NCBI RefSeq assembly: GCF_019884725.1
Contig: NZ_CP082322.1
Span: forward strand, 310,001 to 374,000
Source: Leucobacter tenebrionis
GTDB lineage: Bacteria; Actinomycetota; Actinomycetes; Actinomycetales; Microbacteriaceae
Length of the DNA stretch: 64,000 nt
Direction: 5' to 3'
Shown: positions 8,961 through 19,494 of the stretch, in pieces
Layout of the letters: every line of letters starts with the position of its first letter
Numbering within the stretch: position 1 is the stretch's first letter
Position numbers and translations under genes: made by a program
Notes under the pieces: generated by a model
Seen by the model: only the letters and a program-made list of their open reading frames with translations
The model's database searches: none
Told to the model about the DNA's origin: nothing

Positions 8961-11900
8961 CGCGCCGATGCCGCCTCGGCGAGGGCGGCATCGCGGTCCG
9001 CCTGGTACTCCTGCAGCGACTTCACGTCGAAGCCGACCTTCTGGGCGGAGATCGCACCGACCGCGGCCGAGAGCTCCGACACGGTCGTGAAGATGGGCTT
9101 GTCGGCGGCGACGGCCGCGGCGCGGATCTCGTAGCCGTCGGCGCGCGCCGAGCTGCCGGACGGCGTGTTGATGATCATGTCGATCTCGCCGCGGTTGATG
9201 AGGTCGACGATGGTGTCGCCCTCCGCGTGGGCGCTGTGCTTGCGCGCCACCTCGGAGGAGATGCCGTTGCGGGCGAGCACGACCTGCGTGCCCTGGGTGG
9301 CGAGGATCCGGTAGCCCAGCTCCTGCAGCCGCAGCGCGGGCAGCACCACGGAGCGCTTGTCGCGATCCGCCACCGACAGGAACACGGTGCCCGAGGTCGG
9401 CAGCTCGCTCCCCGCCGCCGACTGGCTCTTCGCGAACGCGGTCGGGAAGTCGCGGTCCATGCCCATGACCTCGCCCGTCGAGCGCATCTCGGGGCCGAGC
9501 AGCGAGTCGACGACGAGGCCGTCGTTCGTGCGGAAGCGCTTGAACGGCAGCACCGCCTCCTTGACGGCGATCGGCGCGTCGATGGGTGCGCGCGAGCCGT
9601 CGCGCTCGGGCAGGAAGCCGGAGTCGATCAGCTGCTGGATCGTCTCCCCGGCCATGATGCGCGAGGCGGCCTTCGCGAGCGGGATGCCGAGCGCCTTCGA
9701 CACGAACGGCACCGTGCGCGAGGCGCGCGGGTTCGCCTCGAGCACGTAGAGCACGCCCTGCCCGATCGCGAACTGCACGTTGAGCAGGCCCCGCACGCCG
9801 ATGCCCTCGGCGATGCCGAGCGTGGCCTCGCGCACCCGGGCGATCTGGTCGTGACCGAGCGTGACGGGCGGCAGCGTGCAGCTGGAGTCGCCCGAGTGCA
9901 CACCCGCCTCCTCGATGTGCTCCATCACGCCGCCCACGTACAGCTGCTCGCCGTCGTAGAGGGCGTCGACGTCGATCTCGATCGCATCGTCGAGGAAGCG
10001 GTCGACGAGCAGGGGGTGGCCGGGGCCGACGAGGGCGTGGCCCTCGATGCGCTCGAAGTAGCCGCGCAGGGAGGCCGTGTCGTAGACGATCTCCATGCCG
10101 CGCCCGCCGAGCACGAAGGAGGGACGGACGAGCACGGGGTAGCCGATCTCCTCGGCGACGCGGATGGCGCCCTCCTCGTCGATCGCGGTGCCGTTGCGCG
10201 GGGCGAGCAGGCCGGCCCGCTCGAGGATGCCGGAGAACGCGCCGCGCTCCTCGGCGAGGTCGATGGCCTCGGGAGTGGTGCCGAGGATCGGGATCCCGGC
10301 GTCCTTGAGCGGCTGCGCGAGACCGAGCGCGGTCTGGCCGCCGAGCTGCACCACGACGCCCAGGAGTTCTCCCGACGCCTGCTCCGCGTGGATGACCTCG
10401 AGCACGTCCTCGAGGGTGAGCGGCTCGAAGTAGAGGCGGTCGCTCGTGTCGTAGTCGGTCGAGACCGTCTCGGGGTTGCAGTTGATCATGATCGTCTCGT
10501 AGCCGGCCTCACTCAGCGCGAAGGAGGCGTGCACGCACGAGTAGTCGAACTCGACGCCCTGACCGATGCGGTTGGGGCCGGAGCCGAGGATCACGACCTT
10601 CTTGCGGTCGGAGGCCGCGACCTCGGTCTCGAGGTCGTACGACGAGTAGTGGTAGGGCGTGAGCGCCGGGAACTCGCCCGCGCAGGTGTCGACCGTCTTG
10701 TAGACCGGACGCAGGCCGAGGCCGTGGCGGAGCCCGCGGATCTCGCTCTCGCTCACCCCGCGGATGGCCGCGATCTGCGCGTCGCTGAAGCCGTGGTCCT
10801 TGGCCTCGCGCAGCACGTCGAGCGTGAGCTGCGGTGCGGCCTTCACGGCCTCCGCGACCTCGTTGATCAGCGCGATCTGGTCGAGGAACCAGGGGTCGAT
10901 CGAGGTGGCCTCGAAGACCTGCTCGATCGTCGCGCCGAGGCGCAGCGCCTGCTGCACATCGACGATGCGGCCGTCGGTGGGGCGCTTGATGGTCTCGAGG
11001 ATCTCCTCGACGGAGCGCGTCTCCTCGCCCCAGTGGAAGGAGGTGCCGCGCTTCTCGAGCGAGCGCAGCGACTTCTGCAGCGCCGTCGTGAAGTTGCGGC
11101 CGATCGCCATCGCCTCGCCGACCGACTTCATGGTCGTGGTGAGGGTGTCGTCGGCGGCAGGGAACTTCTCGAACGCGAAGCGGGGCGCCTTCACCACGAC
11201 GTAGTCGATCGTGGGCTCGAAGCTCGCGGGCGTCTTCTGCGTGATGTCGTTCGGGATCTCGTCGAGCCGGTAGCCGAGGGCGAGCTTGGCCGCGATCTTC
11301 GCGATCGGGAAGCCGGTCGCCTTCGACGCGAGGGCCGAGGAGCGGGAGACGCGGGGGTTCATCTCGATGACGATGACGCGCCCGGTCGCGGGGTCGACCG
11401 CGTACTGGATGTTGCAGCCGCCGGTGTCGACGCCGACGCGCCGGATGATGTCGATGCCGATGTCGCGCAGCTTCTGGAACTCGCGGTCGGTGAGGGTGAG
11501 GGCGGGGGCCACGGTGATGGAGTCACCGGTGTGCACGCCCACCGCGTCGACGTTCTCGATCGAGCAGACCACGACCGTGTTGTCGGCCGTGTCGCGCATG
11601 AGCTCGAGCTCGTACTCCTTCCAGCCGAGGATCGACTCCTCGAGCAGCACCTCGCTGGTGGGGCTGTAGTGCAGGCCGTCGCCGGCGATCCGCACCAGAT
11701 CCTCCTCGGTGTAGGCGAAGCCGGAACCGAGGCCGCCCATCGTGAAGGAGGGTCGCACCACGAGGGGGTAGCCGAGATCCTTCGCGAACTCCTTGGCCTC
11801 CTCGAGGGTGTGTGCGATGTGCGAGCGCGCCACGTCGGCGCCCGACTCGATCACCAGATCCTTGAAGATCTGGCGGTCCTCGCCGCGCTGGATCGCGTCG

Positions 11901-12259
11901 ACCTTCGCGCCGATCAGTTCGACGCCGTGCTTCTCGAGTATGCCGAGCTCGTGCAGTGAGATCGCGGCGTTGAGCGCGGTCTGGCCGCCGAGCGTCGGCA
12001 GGATCGCGTCGGGCTTCTCCTTGATGATGATCGACTCGATCACCTCGGGGGTGATCGGCTCGACGTAGGTCGCATCGGCGAAGTCGGGGTCGGTCATGAT
12101 CGTCGCCGGGTTCGAGTTGACGAGGATCACCCGCACGCCCTCCTCGCGCAGCACGCGGCAGGCCTGGGTGCCGGAGTAGTCGAACTCGCAGGCCTGGCCG
12201 ATCACGATCGGGCCGGAGCCGATGACGAGGACGGAGTTGATGTCTGAACGCTTGGGCAT
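8957..12259 (-). CDS. carB: carbamoyl-phosphate synthase large subunit
   Basis: 1100 residues, normal length. Makes carbamoyl phosphate from bicarbonate, ammonia delivered by CarA and two ATP, feeding both pyrimidine and arginine synthesis. The two homologous ATP-grasp halves are clear: the first starts [22 protein letters not shown] (in parts), the second has [19 protein letters not shown] (in parts). [18 protein letters not shown] and [15 protein letters not shown] blocks mark the ATP sites; a C-terminal MGS-like allosteric domain follows. Start is the ATG at 12259, which overlaps the carA stop by one base (TAATG). The open frame continues upstream only as carA antisense-type noise. Confidence 0.97.
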   Translation of the reverse strand: MPKRSDINSVLVIGSGPIVIGQACEFDYSGTQACRVLREEGVRVILVNSNPATIMTDPDFADATYVEPITPEVIESIIIKEKPDAILPTLGGQTALNAAISLHELGILEKHGVELIGAKVDAIQRGEDRQIFKDLVIESGADVARSHIAHTLEEAKEFAKDLGYPLVVRPSFTMGGLGSGFAYTEEDLVRIAGDGLHYSPTSEVLLEESILGWKEYELELMRDTADNTVVVCSIENVDAVGVHTGDSITVAPALTLTDREFQKLRDIGIDIIRRVGVDTGGCNIQYAVDPATGRVIVIEMNPRVSRSSALASKATGFPIAKIAAKLALGYRLDEIPNDITQKTPASFEPTIDYVVVKAPRFAFEKFPAADDTLTTTMKSVGEAMAIGRNFTTALQKSLRSLEKRGTSFHWGEETRSVEEILETIKRPTDGRIVDVQQALRLGATIEQVFEATSIDPWFLDQIALINEVAEAVKAAPQLTLDVLREAKDHGFSDAQIAAIRGVSESEIRGLRHGLGLRPVYKTVDTCAGEFPALTPYHYSSYDLETEVAASDRKKVVILGSGPNRIGQGVEFDYSCVHASFALSEAGYETIMINCNPETVSTDYDTSDRLYFEPLTLEDVLEVIHAEQASGELLGVVVQLGGQTALGLAQPLKDAGIPILGTTPEAIDLAEERGAFSGILERAGLLAPRNGTAIDEEGAIRVAEEIGYPVLVRPSFVLGGRGMEIVYDTASLRGYFERIEGHALVGPGHPLLVDRFLDDAIEIDVDALYDGEQLYVGGVMEHIEEAGVHSGDSSCTLPPVTLGHDQIARVREATLGIAEGIGVRGLLNVQFAIGQGVLYVLEANPRASRTVPFVSKALGIPLAKAASRIMAGETIQQLIDSGFLPERDGSRAPIDAPIAVKEAVLPFKRFRTNDGLVVDSLLGPEMRSTGEVMGMDRDFPTAFAKSQSAAGSELPTSGTVFLSVADRDKRSVVLPALRLQELGYRILATQGTQVVLARNGISSEVARKHSAHAEGDTIVDLINRGEIDMIINTPSGSSARADGYEIRAAAVAADKPIFTTVSELSAAVGAISAQKVGFDVKSLQEYQADRDAALAEAASAR

Positions 12260-13485
12260 TAGTGGGTCTCCTCCGCGCCGCTGACTGAGCTGGTCGAAGT
12301 CGAGGCGCGGTCCTTGACGAGCTGACGGAATCGATCGAAGAGGTAGAACGCGTCGTGCGGGCCCGCCGCGGCCTCGGGGTGGTACTGCACCGAGAACGCG
12401 GGGATGTCGAGGCACTCGAGCCCCTCGACGACCTGGTCGTTGAGGCTGTAGTGGCTCACCTGCACGCGGCCGAAGCCCTCGGGTGCGTCGAGCACGCCCT
12501 CGATGGGCGCGTCGACGGCGAAGCCGTGGTTCTGGGCGGTGATCTCGACGCGGCCGGTGCGCTTGTCGAGCACGGGCTGGTTGATGCCGCGGTGGCCGAA
12601 GGGCAGCTTGTAGGTGCCGAAGCCGAGCGCCCGGCCGAGCAGCTGGTTGCCGAAGCAGATGCCGAAGTAGGGCACGCCGTCGCGCAGCAGCTCGCGCAGC
12701 AGCACGACCTGCTCGTCGGAGGCGGCGGGATCGCCCGGGCCGTTCGAGTAGAACAGCGCGTCGGGGGCGATGGCGCGCACCTCGTCGAGCGAGGTCGAGG
12801 CGGGCAGCACGATCACGTCGAAGCCGTGCTCCGAGAGGTACTGCACCGTGGCGCGCTTGATGCCGAGGTCGAGCACCGCGATCGAGCCCACGCGCTCCAC
12901 ACCGTCCGCGGCGGGCACGTCGTAGCGCTCGGCGGTCGACACCTCGGCCGACAGGTTGCGCCCGGCCATCTCGGCCTGCTCGCGCACGAGCGCGAGCTGC
13001 TCGGCGTCGGAGAGGCTCAGGTCGGAGCCGGAGAAGATGCCGGCACGCATGGCTCCGGCGGAGCGGATGTGCCGCGTCACGGCGCGGGTATCGATGCCCG
13101 AGACGCCCACGACGCCGTCGTTCACCAGATCCTCGTCGAGCGAGCGCTCGGCGCGGAAGTTCGAGACGCGGCGTGCTGGGTCGCGCACCACGAAGCCCGA
13201 CACCCAGATCTTGCGAGACTCCATATCGGTGTCGTTCGCACCGGTGTTGCCGATGTGCGGGGCGGTCATGAGCACGATCTGGCCCGCGTATGAGGGATCG
13301 GTGAGCGTCTCCTGGTAGCCCGTCATGCCGGTCGAGAAGACGACCTCGCCGAGCGTGCGGCCGGTGGCGCCGTAGGCGCGTCCGGAGTAGCGCGTGCCGT
13401 CCTCCAGCACGAGCACCGCGCCGCCCTCGGGCCGTGCGGAGGCCGGTGGAGCGGTCACTCCGGTTTCGATCGAATTCGTGGTCAC
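12259..13485 (-). CDS. carA: carbamoyl-phosphate synthase small (glutaminase) subunit
   Basis: 408 residues from a GTG at 13485 that follows AGGAGG by 4 nt. Hydrolyses glutamine and channels ammonia to CarB. The N-terminal CPSase domain carries [15 protein letters not shown] (in parts); the class I amidotransferase domain has FSNGPGDP, the nucleophile elbow FGICFGNQ with Cys277 and the late SVQYHPEA triad block. The 22 N-terminal residues before [10 protein letters not shown] are variable. The gene upstream is separated by 53 nt, the largest gap inside the pyr operon. Confidence 0.96.
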   Translation of the reverse strand: MTTNSIETGVTAPPASARPEGGAVLVLEDGTRYSGRAYGATGRTLGEVVFSTGMTGYQETLTDPSYAGQIVLMTAPHIGNTGANDTDMESRKIWVSGFVVRDPARRVSNFRAERSLDEDLVNDGVVGVSGIDTRAVTRHIRSAGAMRAGIFSGSDLSLSDAEQLALVREQAEMAGRNLSAEVSTAERYDVPAADGVERVGSIAVLDLGIKRATVQYLSEHGFDVIVLPASTSLDEVRAIAPDALFYSNGPGDPAASDEQVVLLRELLRDGVPYFGICFGNQLLGRALGFGTYKLPFGHRGINQPVLDKRTGRVEITAQNHGFAVDAPIEGVLDAPEGFGRVQVSHYSLNDQVVEGLECLDIPAFSVQYHPEAAAGPHDAFYLFDRFRQLVKDRASTSTSSVSGAEETH

Positions 13486-13538
13486 GAGTCCTCCTGGGTC
13501 GTGTGCGGTCTGTTCATTGTCTCGGGCACCTCTGACAC

Positions 13539-14084
13539 TCATGCCGGGTGCTGGATTTCGCTCTCGCGGAGCGCGGAGATCGCCTCTGCGAAGCGCCGCT
13601 GCTCGGCGGGGTCCGCGAAGCGGAAGCTGGATTCAAGGACGCGGCCGCTCTCGGCGGTCTCGCCGGGCGTCTCGCCGTCGCGCGCCCGCTCGGCCCGCCA
13701 GACGAGCAGCGAGAGCCCGCCCTGCTCGACGGCCTTGCCGATCCGCATCCCGGTCGTGCCGACGCCGAGCACGCGATCCGCTGCGATGTGCACGGGTCGC
13801 TCGCCCGTGACCTCGATCGTGACGCCGTCGCGGCGCACGGTGAGATCGGAGTAGCCCTTGTAACGCAGGCCGGGCAGGGCGATCCGCTCGAGCGGAGCCT
13901 CCTCCGCGGTCGTCGAGACGTATGCCGCGCGCGGGAAGCGCTCGATGACCTCTCCACCCGGCTCCCGCGACGAAGCGGTCACCGCGGCATCACGCTCGCC
14001 GCGGGCGCGCCAGGCGAACCACATCGCGATGAGCACGAGCACGCCGACGGCGCCGAAGAGCAGCGCGAGCGAGTAGGCGCTCAT
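13539..14084 (-). CDS. PH-like-domain membrane protein of the pyr operon
   Basis: 181 residues with one N-terminal membrane anchor (about residues 5-26, ending in [10 protein letters not shown]) and a cytoplasmic domain that looks beta-rich ([18 protein letters not shown] in parts) with a C-terminal helix. No enzyme motif is seen. A small anchored protein of this kind between pyrC and carA is a recurring feature of actinobacterial pyr operons, where it is annotated as PH-like or as a putative transporter; its function is unknown. Its ATG overlaps the pyrC stop (14081-14084, ATGA), so it is made together with the pathway enzymes. Confidence 0.75.
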   Translation of the reverse strand: MSAYSLALLFGAVGVLVLIAMWFAWRARGERDAAVTASSREPGGEVIERFPRAAYVSTTAEEAPLERIALPGLRYKGYSDLTVRRDGVTIEVTGERPVHIAADRVLGVGTTGMRIGKAVEQGGLSLLVWRAERARDGETPGETAESGRVLESSFRFADPAEQRRFAEAISALRESEIQHPA

Positions 14085-15466
14085 CGGGCGCCCTCCCGAG
14101 CCTGATCCGCGGCAGCGGCGACGCTCGGCGCGTCGACCAGTTCGCCGTCGTCGAGCGTCAGGTAGCCGCGGCGCACCGTGTAGGCGACGCGGCCCGGCAG
14201 CTCCATGCCCAAGTACGGCGAGTTCACGCTGAGGCCGCGCAGGCTCGACAGGTCGAACTCGCTCGCGCCGCTCGGGTCGACGAGCACGAGGTCGGCGTTC
14301 TCACCCTCGGCGAGCGCCGCCGGGTGCCCCTCGAGGCGGCCGATCTCCGCCGGCTTCCGGGAGAGCAGCGTCTCGATCTCGGCCCAGCTGGCGTGCCCCT
14401 CGTTCACGAGCGTGAGCAGCGCGATCGGCAACGCCGATTCGAGCCCCACCATTCCGAAAGCCGCGACGTCCCACTCGCACTCCTTCGCCTCGATGGGGTG
14501 CGGCGCGTGATCGGTGGCGATGATGTCGATGACGCCCTCGGCCACGGCGCGGCGCAGCGCGCGGACGTCCTCCTCGCGGCGCAGCGGCGGGTTGACCTTG
14601 TAGCGCGCGTCGTAGCTGCGCACGAGCTCCTCGGTGAGGATGAGGTGGTGCGGGGTGACCTCCGCAGTCACCTGCACGCCGCGGGCCTTCGCCCATCGCA
14701 CGACCTCGACCGAACCCGCGGTCGAGAGGTGGCAGATGTGGAGGCGCGCGCCGATGTGCTCGGCGAGCAGCACGTCGCGGGCGATGATCGACTCCTCGGC
14801 GACGGCGGGCCAGCCCTTGAGGCCGAGCTCGCTCGAGAGCGAGCCCTCGTTCATCTGCGCGCCCTCGGTGAGGCGGGGATCCTGGGCGTGCTGCGCGATG
14901 ACGCCGTCGAAGGTCTTGACGTACTCGAGCGCGCGCCGCATGAGCAGCGGATCGTGCACGCACTTGCCGTCGTCGGAGAAGACGCGCACGGCGGCGCGCG
15001 ACTGCGCCATGGCTCCGATCTCGCTGAGGCGCTCCCCCGCGAGATCCTCGGTGACCGCTCCGATGGGGCGCACCGTCGCGTACCCCGCGGCGTCGCCGAG
15101 CGACTGCACCTGCTCGACCACGCCCGCGGTGTCCTGCACCGGCATGGTGTTGGCCATCGCGAAGACGCTCGTGAAACCGCCGGCCGCGGCCGCCCGCGTT
15201 CCGGTCAGGACCGTCTCCGACTGCTCGAACCCCGGCTCGCGCAGGTGGGTGTGCAGGTCGACGAAGCCAGTGAGCGCGACGAGGCCGTCGGCGTCGATGA
15301 TCCGCTCGCCGTCGTGCGGCGCGAGGCCGCCATGCACCGCGCGCTCGACGATGCGGCCGCCGGAGATCCGCAGGTCCACGGGCTCCGCAGCGAGGAGGTC
15401 GCCGCCGCGCTCCGTGAGATCGGCCGCGAGGCGAGCGCCGCGGATCAGGATGTCGGGGTTACTCAT
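14081..15466 (-). CDS. pyrC: dihydroorotase
   Basis: 461 residues. Zinc amidohydrolase that cyclises carbamoyl aspartate to dihydroorotate. Metal-binding motif [10 protein letters not shown] with His72 and His74; the conserved ANTMPVQD loop, HICHLST, and the metal-binding Asp block IATDHAPHP are all intact, so this is an active-type enzyme and not the inactive PyrC' form. The start overlaps the pyrB stop by 8 nt. Confidence 0.96.
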   Translation of the reverse strand: MSNPDILIRGARLAADLTERGGDLLAAEPVDLRISGGRIVERAVHGGLAPHDGERIIDADGLVALTGFVDLHTHLREPGFEQSETVLTGTRAAAAGGFTSVFAMANTMPVQDTAGVVEQVQSLGDAAGYATVRPIGAVTEDLAGERLSEIGAMAQSRAAVRVFSDDGKCVHDPLLMRRALEYVKTFDGVIAQHAQDPRLTEGAQMNEGSLSSELGLKGWPAVAEESIIARDVLLAEHIGARLHICHLSTAGSVEVVRWAKARGVQVTAEVTPHHLILTEELVRSYDARYKVNPPLRREEDVRALRRAVAEGVIDIIATDHAPHPIEAKECEWDVAAFGMVGLESALPIALLTLVNEGHASWAEIETLLSRKPAEIGRLEGHPAALAEGENADLVLVDPSGASEFDLSSLRGLSVNSPYLGMELPGRVAYTVRRGYLTLDDGELVDAPSVAAAADQAREGAR

Positions 15467-16418
15467 GGGTGCTCCGTTCGGATCCGCTCAACAACAGGTA
15501 CAGGGCCGCCATGCGCACCGAGACGCCGTTCGCGACCTGCTCGAGCACGGTCGAGCGAGCGGAATCAGCGGCGCGCGACGAGATCTCGAGGCCGCGGTTC
15601 ATGGGGCCGGGGTGCATCACGATCGCACGCTCCGTGAGCCCTGCGAGGCGGGCGTCGTCGAGCCCCCAGTTGCGCGCGTACTCGCGCTCGTTCGGGAAGA
15701 AGGCGGCGTGCATGCGCTCGGTCTGGATGCGCAGCAGCATGACCACGTCGGGCCGCTCCTCGCGCAGCGCCGTGTCGAGCGAGTGGTGCAGCTTCACCGG
15801 CCACTCCCGTGCGCCGTAGGGCAGCAGGGTCTCGGGGGCGACGAAGCTCACCTGCGCGCCGAGCGCGTTCAGCAGCCACAGGTTCGAACGGGCGACGCGC
15901 GAGTGGGCGATGTCTCCGACGATGACCACGGAGACGCCGTCGAGGTCGCGGCCCCGGCTCGCGTCGCCGAAGAGGCGCCGGCGCATGGTGAACGCGTCGA
16001 GCAGGGCCTGCGTGGGGTGCTCGTGGGTGCCGTCGCCCGCGTTGAGCACGCCGGCGTCGATCCAGCCGCTGCGGGCCAGGCGGTCCGGGGCGCCCGATGC
16101 GGGGTGCCGGATCACCACGCCGTCGGCGCCGATCGCCTGCAGGGTCTGCGCCGTGTCCTTCAGCGACTCGCCCTTGCTCACCGACGAACCCTTGGCGCTG
16201 AAGTTGATCACGTCGGCGCTCAGGCGCTTCGCCGCCGCCTCGAACGAGATCCGGGTGCGGGTCGAGTCCTCGTAGAAGAGGTTGACCACGGTCTTGCCCC
16301 GCAGCGCCGGCAGCTTCTTCACCTCGCGCTGCTGGGCGGCGTCCATCTCCTCGGCGGTGTCGAGGATGAGGATCGCGTCGTCACGGCTCAGCGTGCGCGT
16401 ATCGAGCAGATGCCTCAT
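15459..16418 (-). CDS. pyrB: aspartate carbamoyltransferase catalytic subunit
   Basis: 319 residues. Joins carbamoyl phosphate and aspartate, the committed step. Carbamoyl-phosphate loop STRTRISFE at residues 52-60, HPTQALLDA for substrate binding, HPGPMNRG near the C-terminus. No regulatory PyrI gene lies nearby, which fits control at the level of gene expression by PyrR. The ATG overlaps the pyrR stop (16415-16418, ATGA). Confidence 0.96.
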   Translation of the reverse strand: MRHLLDTRTLSRDDAILILDTAEEMDAAQQREVKKLPALRGKTVVNLFYEDSTRTRISFEAAAKRLSADVINFSAKGSSVSKGESLKDTAQTLQAIGADGVVIRHPASGAPDRLARSGWIDAGVLNAGDGTHEHPTQALLDAFTMRRRLFGDASRGRDLDGVSVVIVGDIAHSRVARSNLWLLNALGAQVSFVAPETLLPYGAREWPVKLHHSLDTALREERPDVVMLLRIQTERMHAAFFPNEREYARNWGLDDARLAGLTERAIVMHPGPMNRGLEISSRAADSARSTVLEQVANGVSVRMAALYLLLSGSERSTHE

Positions 16419-16960
16419 GAGCGAGCCCCCTCATCGATGCCGCCGATCGCGACCTCGTCGATGCCGTCGAGCTCCTCGAGCCGCAGCGAGATGCGCTCGT
16501 GCTTGGAGCTGGGCAGGTTCTTGCCGATGTAGTCGGCGCGGATCGGCAGTTCGCGGTGCCCGCGATCGATGAGCGCGGCGAGACGCACCGCGCGCGGGCG
16601 GCCGTGGTCGTTCAGCGCGTCGAGGGCGGCGCGCACGGTGCGGCCCGAGTAGAGCACGTCGTCGACGAGCACGACCGTGACGCCGTCGATGCCGGCCACC
16701 GGCATCTCGGTCGGCTGCGGCGCGCGGGCCGGCTGTCGCGAGAGATCGTCGCGGTACATCGTGACGTCGAGGCTCCCGACCGGCACGTCGACTCCCTCGA
16801 TGCGCGAGATGATCGCGGCGATGCGATGGGCCAGCAGGCTGCCGCGGCGGGGAATGCCGACGAGCATCAGGTCGCCGGTTCCCTTGTTCGCCTCGATGAT
16901 CTCGTGCGAGATGCGAGTCAGCGCCCGCGAGATGTCGTCGGCGTATAAGAGGGTACGCAC
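16415..16960 (-). CDS. pyrR: bifunctional pyr operon regulator / uracil phosphoribosyltransferase
   Basis: 181 residues from a GTG at 16960. Type I phosphoribosyltransferase fold; the PRPP-binding motif is [19 protein letters not shown] (in parts) and the N-terminal half carries [12 protein letters not shown]. In the presence of UMP or UTP, PyrR binds a hairpin in pyr mRNA. The GTG is preferred over the upstream GTG at 16987 because it has AAAGGAG 10 nt upstream, and because 16987 lies inside the PyrR-binding RNA element. First gene of the operon, so it would control its own synthesis. Confidence 0.93.
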   Translation of the reverse strand: MRTLLYADDISRALTRISHEIIEANKGTGDLMLVGIPRRGSLLAHRIAAIISRIEGVDVPVGSLDVTMYRDDLSRQPARAPQPTEMPVAGIDGVTVVLVDDVLYSGRTVRAALDALNDHGRPRAVRLAALIDRGHRELPIRADYIGKNLPSSKHERISLRLEELDGIDEVAIGGIDEGARS

Positions 16961-16969
16961 AGTCCCGGT

Positions 16970-17005
16970 ACTCCTTTCCCGCCTCACAGGACGGACTTAA
17001 AGGAA
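16970..17005 (-). promoter_or_regulatory. PyrR-binding leader element masking the pyrR ribosome binding site
   Basis: In the minus-strand RNA, TTCCTTT (17005-16999) is followed by AAGTCCGTCCTGTGAGGCGGG (in parts) and AAAGGAG (16977-16971). The first and last pieces pair, placing the GTCC...GTGAGGC core in the loop, the known PyrR-binding arrangement. AAAGGAG is the pyrR Shine-Dalgarno sequence, so PyrR binding would block translation as described for mycobacteria. A further AAGGAA at 17016-17011 could pair with TTCCTTT instead and free the site. A TATTGT at 17024-17019 could be a -10 box; if so, the transcript would begin close to that AAGGAA and the alternative pairing may not form. Confidence 0.75.
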
Positions 17006-17142
17006 CTCATTTCCTTCAACAATAGCAGGCCGGTCGGCTCCCGAAACCGCCCCGCCACCCGATCCCGAACTGCCACCGCCCGCTCCCCCCGAAGCCGCCC
17101 GCTCCCCCGAGCCGCCGGTTCGATGATCCACGGGATCATAGC

Positions 17143-17198
17143 CGAAAGGCGGATTTCGCACGCGATGCAATCGTATCTCGTGCGAAATCCGCCTTTCG
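17143..17198. repeat. perfect 20-bp inverted repeat between pyrR leader and nusB
   Basis: Arms at 17143-17162 and 17179-17198 are exact reverse complements over 20 bp, with a 16-nt loop that itself contains CGAT/ATCG. The repeat lies in the 308-nt gene-free stretch between the pyrR start (16960) and the nusB stop (17269). No T-run follows on either strand, so a classical intrinsic terminator is not obvious, although the arms contain TTTCG. The rest of the stretch is a G-rich (minus strand) tract at about 17040-17120 plus the PyrR leader. It could stop or attenuate efp-nusB transcription or be a dispersed palindromic element; no second copy was noticed in the window. Confidence 0.7.
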
Positions 17199-17268
17199 AG
17201 GGGTGTTTCCGGGCGCACTTCAGCGCGGGTGTTCCGCATCCTGGCCTGGTCGGTCGGGCCGGATCGGA

Positions 17269-17685
17269 CTACGCCTGGGCGTAGTCGGCGATGCGGCCGA
17301 GCACGCCGTTGACGAAGCGGCTGGAGTCGTCGGTGGAGTACTCCTTCGCGAGCTCCACCGCCTCGTCGATCGCGACGGCCGCGGGGACCTCCTCGTTGAA
17401 GAGGATCTCCCAGGTGGCGAGGCGCAGCAGGGCGCGGTCGACGTTGGGCATGCGCTCCAGCGTCCACCCCTGCGCGTAGCTCATGATGAGCTCGTCGATC
17501 TGGTCGCGGTGGTCGGTGACGCCGTCCACGATCTCACGGGCGTACAGCCAGGAGGCCGCGCGATCCGGTTCGCCCGAGGCCCGCTGCGCCTCGGCGTTCA
17601 CGATCGTGATGATCGACTCGCCGCGCACATCGGCCTGGAAGAGCATGTCGAGGGCGCGCTTGCGCGCCTTGGTCCGGGCTGACAA
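17269..17685 (-). CDS. nusB: transcription antitermination factor NusB
   Basis: 138 residues, all-helical. Binds boxA RNA with NusE (S10) to support rRNA antitermination. Recognised from the N-terminal SARTKARKRALDMLFQADV block (in parts), the central helix, and the C-terminal LLRLATWEILF...VAIDEAVELAKEYSTDDSSRFVNGVLGRI pattern (in parts). The start is read as TTG at 17685, 5 nt after the efp stop; no strong ribosome binding site is visible, so it may be translated by coupling to efp. Confidence 0.94.
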   Translation of the reverse strand: MSARTKARKRALDMLFQADVRGESIITIVNAEAQRASGEPDRAASWLYAREIVDGVTDHRDQIDELIMSYAQGWTLERMPNVDRALLRLATWEILFNEEVPAAVAIDEAVELAKEYSTDDSSRFVNGVLGRIADYAQA

Positions 17686-17690
17686 CGGTA

Positions 17691-18254
17691 CTAGTCGTTG
17701 ACGCGGCCGAGGTAGTCGCCCGTGCGGGTGTCGACCTTGACCTTCGTGCCGGTCTCGAGGAACAGCGGCACCTGGATCTCGGCGCCGGTCTCGACGGTGG
17801 CGGGCTTGGTGCCGCCGGTCGAGCGGTCGCCCTGCAGGCCGGGCTCGGTATAGGTGATCTCGAGCACGACCGAGGCGGGCAGCTCGAGGTAGAGCGGGTC
17901 GCCCTCGTGCAGCGCGATCTGCACGTCCTGGTTCTCGAGCATGAACTTCGCCGCGTCGCCGACGACGGTGCCCGACACGGTGAGCTGGTCGTAGTCGCTC
18001 TTGTCCATGAAGACGAAGTCCGCGCCGTCCTGGTAGAGGTACTGGTAGTCGCGGCGGTCGACGTTGGCGGTCTCGATCTTGGCGCCCGCGTTGTAGGTCT
18101 TGTCGATGATCTTGCCCGAGACGACGTTCTTCTGCTTGGTGCGCACGAAGGCGCCGCCCTTGCCCGGCTTCACGTGCTGGAACTCGACCACGCTCCAGAG
18201 CTGACCGTTCTCCTTGATCACGGTGCCGTTCTTGATGTCGTTCGAGGTTGCCAT
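17691..18254 (-). CDS. efp: translation elongation factor P
   Basis: 187 residues, usual length. Enters the ribosomal E site and rescues stalling at polyproline stretches. N-terminal KOW-like domain with the tip loop KPGKGGAF (residues 29-36; Lys32 is at the position that carries a modification in many bacteria, while actinobacterial EF-P is often unmodified), a central OB domain and a C-terminal OB domain closing with [14 protein letters not shown] (in parts). Forms an operon with nusB. The divergent thioesterase gene begins 137 nt upstream. Confidence 0.96.
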   Translation of the reverse strand: MATSNDIKNGTVIKENGQLWSVVEFQHVKPGKGGAFVRTKQKNVVSGKIIDKTYNAGAKIETANVDRRDYQYLYQDGADFVFMDKSDYDQLTVSGTVVGDAAKFMLENQDVQIALHEGDPLYLELPASVVLEITYTEPGLQGDRSTGGTKPATVETGAEIQVPLFLETGTKVKVDTRTGDYLGRVND

Positions 18255-18391
18255 ACGGGTATTCTCCGGGTTCTATCGGGTTCGAGCGCCAGAGCAGCGC
18301 CGATACAGTTTACACCGCTTCCGGGTGCGAAGACTTGCAGGTCCCCCACAAACGGGGTGCGGGCGGGTCGGGGCAACCCTATCCTGCCGAG

Positions 18392-18958
18392 ATGCACATG
18401 CTCTTCCGCACCTTCTGGCATCTCTGGTTCGTGGCTCCGCGGGGACGCCGCCTCGGCTTCGGCGACGTCTCGCGATCCCGCTTCCGGGTTTGGCCCACGG
18501 ACCTCGACGTGCTGCGGCACATGAACAACGGCAAGTACCTGTCGGTCATGGATGTCGCCCGCTTCGACCTGATCCAGCGCAACGGGGTCGTCGATCTGTT
18601 CAAGCGCGAGGGCTGGTACTCCGTCGTCGTGGGGCAGACGATCTCGTATCGCAAGTCGCTGAACCCGTGGATGCGGTTCTGGATCGAGTCGCGCATCCTC
18701 GGCTTCGACGATCAGGCGGTGTTCATCGAGCAGCGCTTCGTGCGCCCCGATGCGCAGGGGCGCGCCGAGGTCTACGCGCGCGCCGTGGTGCGGGGTCGCA
18801 TTCTCCGTCGCGACGGCGGCACGGTGCCGGTGCCCGAGGTCATCGAGAAGAGCGGGGCGGATCCTGATCGGCTGCGAGTCCCGGAGGACGTCCTCGCGTG
18901 GGGTCGGGCGAGCCGCCTGCCGTCGACGCGCGCGGCTGCGCCCAGCGTGTGGAGCTAG
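18392..18958 (+). CDS. acyl-CoA thioesterase-like protein (hot-dog fold, 4HBT family)
   Basis: 188 residues. The segment WPTDLDVLRHMNNGKYLSVMD (in parts) carries the HMNNGKY motif of the 4HBT/YbgC-type thioesterases, with Asp as the likely catalytic residue (TDLDVLRHMNN). An N-terminal stretch FRTFWHLWFVAPRGRRLGFGD (in parts) precedes the fold. Expected to cleave acyl-CoA thioesters; the acyl group is unknown. The ATG at 18392 begins the homologous region; a second ATG lies at 18398. It stands alone, divergent from efp and convergent with msrB, and marks the left edge of the accessory block. Confidence 0.8.
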   Translation: MHMLFRTFWHLWFVAPRGRRLGFGDVSRSRFRVWPTDLDVLRHMNNGKYLSVMDVARFDLIQRNGVVDLFKREGWYSVVVGQTISYRKSLNPWMRFWIESRILGFDDQAVFIEQRFVRPDAQGRAEVYARAVVRGRILRRDGGTVPVPEVIEKSGADPDRLRVPEDVLAWGRASRLPSTRAAAPSVWS

Positions 18959-18982
18959 GGGCGGGAGGAGCGCTCCCGCCGC

Positions 18983-19384
18983 TCACTCCTCCGGCTTGAA
19001 GTCCAGCGACAGCGAGTTCATGCAGTAGCGCTGGCCGGTGGGCGTGCCGAATCCGTCGGGGAAGACGTGCCCGAGGTGACCGCCGCAGCGGGCGCAGCGC
19101 ACCTCCGTGCGCTCCATGCCGAGCGAGTTGTCCTCGAGCAGCTCGACCGCGTCGGGGTTCACCGCGTCGTAGAAGCTCGGCCAGCCGCAGTGGGAGTCGA
19201 ACTTGGTGCCGCTCACGAACAGCTCATTGCCGCAGGCGGCGCAGGTGTAGAGCCCCGCCCGCTCCTCGTCGAGCAGTTCGCCCGTCCACGCGCGCTCGGT
19301 ACCGGCCTGGCGCAGCACCGCGTACTGCTCCTCGGTGAGCTGCTCGCGCCATTCATCTTCCGATTTCGAGACTTCATATGCCAT
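18983..19384 (-). CDS. msrB: peptide-methionine (R)-S-oxide reductase MsrB
   Basis: 133 residues. Repairs methionine-R-sulfoxide in oxidised proteins. Zinc site Cys48/Cys51 and Cys97/Cys100; GWPSF at 67-71; catalytic Cys121 in QRYCMNS; conserved HLGHVFPDG. All key residues present. The 3' end is 24 nt from the end of the convergent thioesterase gene; the divergent neighbour is the ComB-like gene. Confidence 0.96.
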   Translation of the reverse strand: MAYEVSKSEDEWREQLTEEQYAVLRQAGTERAWTGELLDEERAGLYTCAACGNELFVSGTKFDSHCGWPSFYDAVNPDAVELLEDNSLGMERTEVRCARCGGHLGHVFPDGFGTPTGQRYCMNSLSLDFKPEE

Positions 19385-19494
19385 GTCCGCGATTCTACGC
19401 CGTCGTCCGCGGCGCGCCAGGGCCGAGACCGCTACTGTGACGCTCCGTGACCTCGAAGTCCGGCGCGGTGCCGCGCCGCTCGTACACTGGCGGG

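Noticed and set aside
8726..11959. 1077-codon plus-strand open frame
   Set aside because: Antisense to carB and the pyrF end; low-complexity Arg/Glu/Leu/Asp product without any recognisable domain. Long antisense frames are expected at this GC content.
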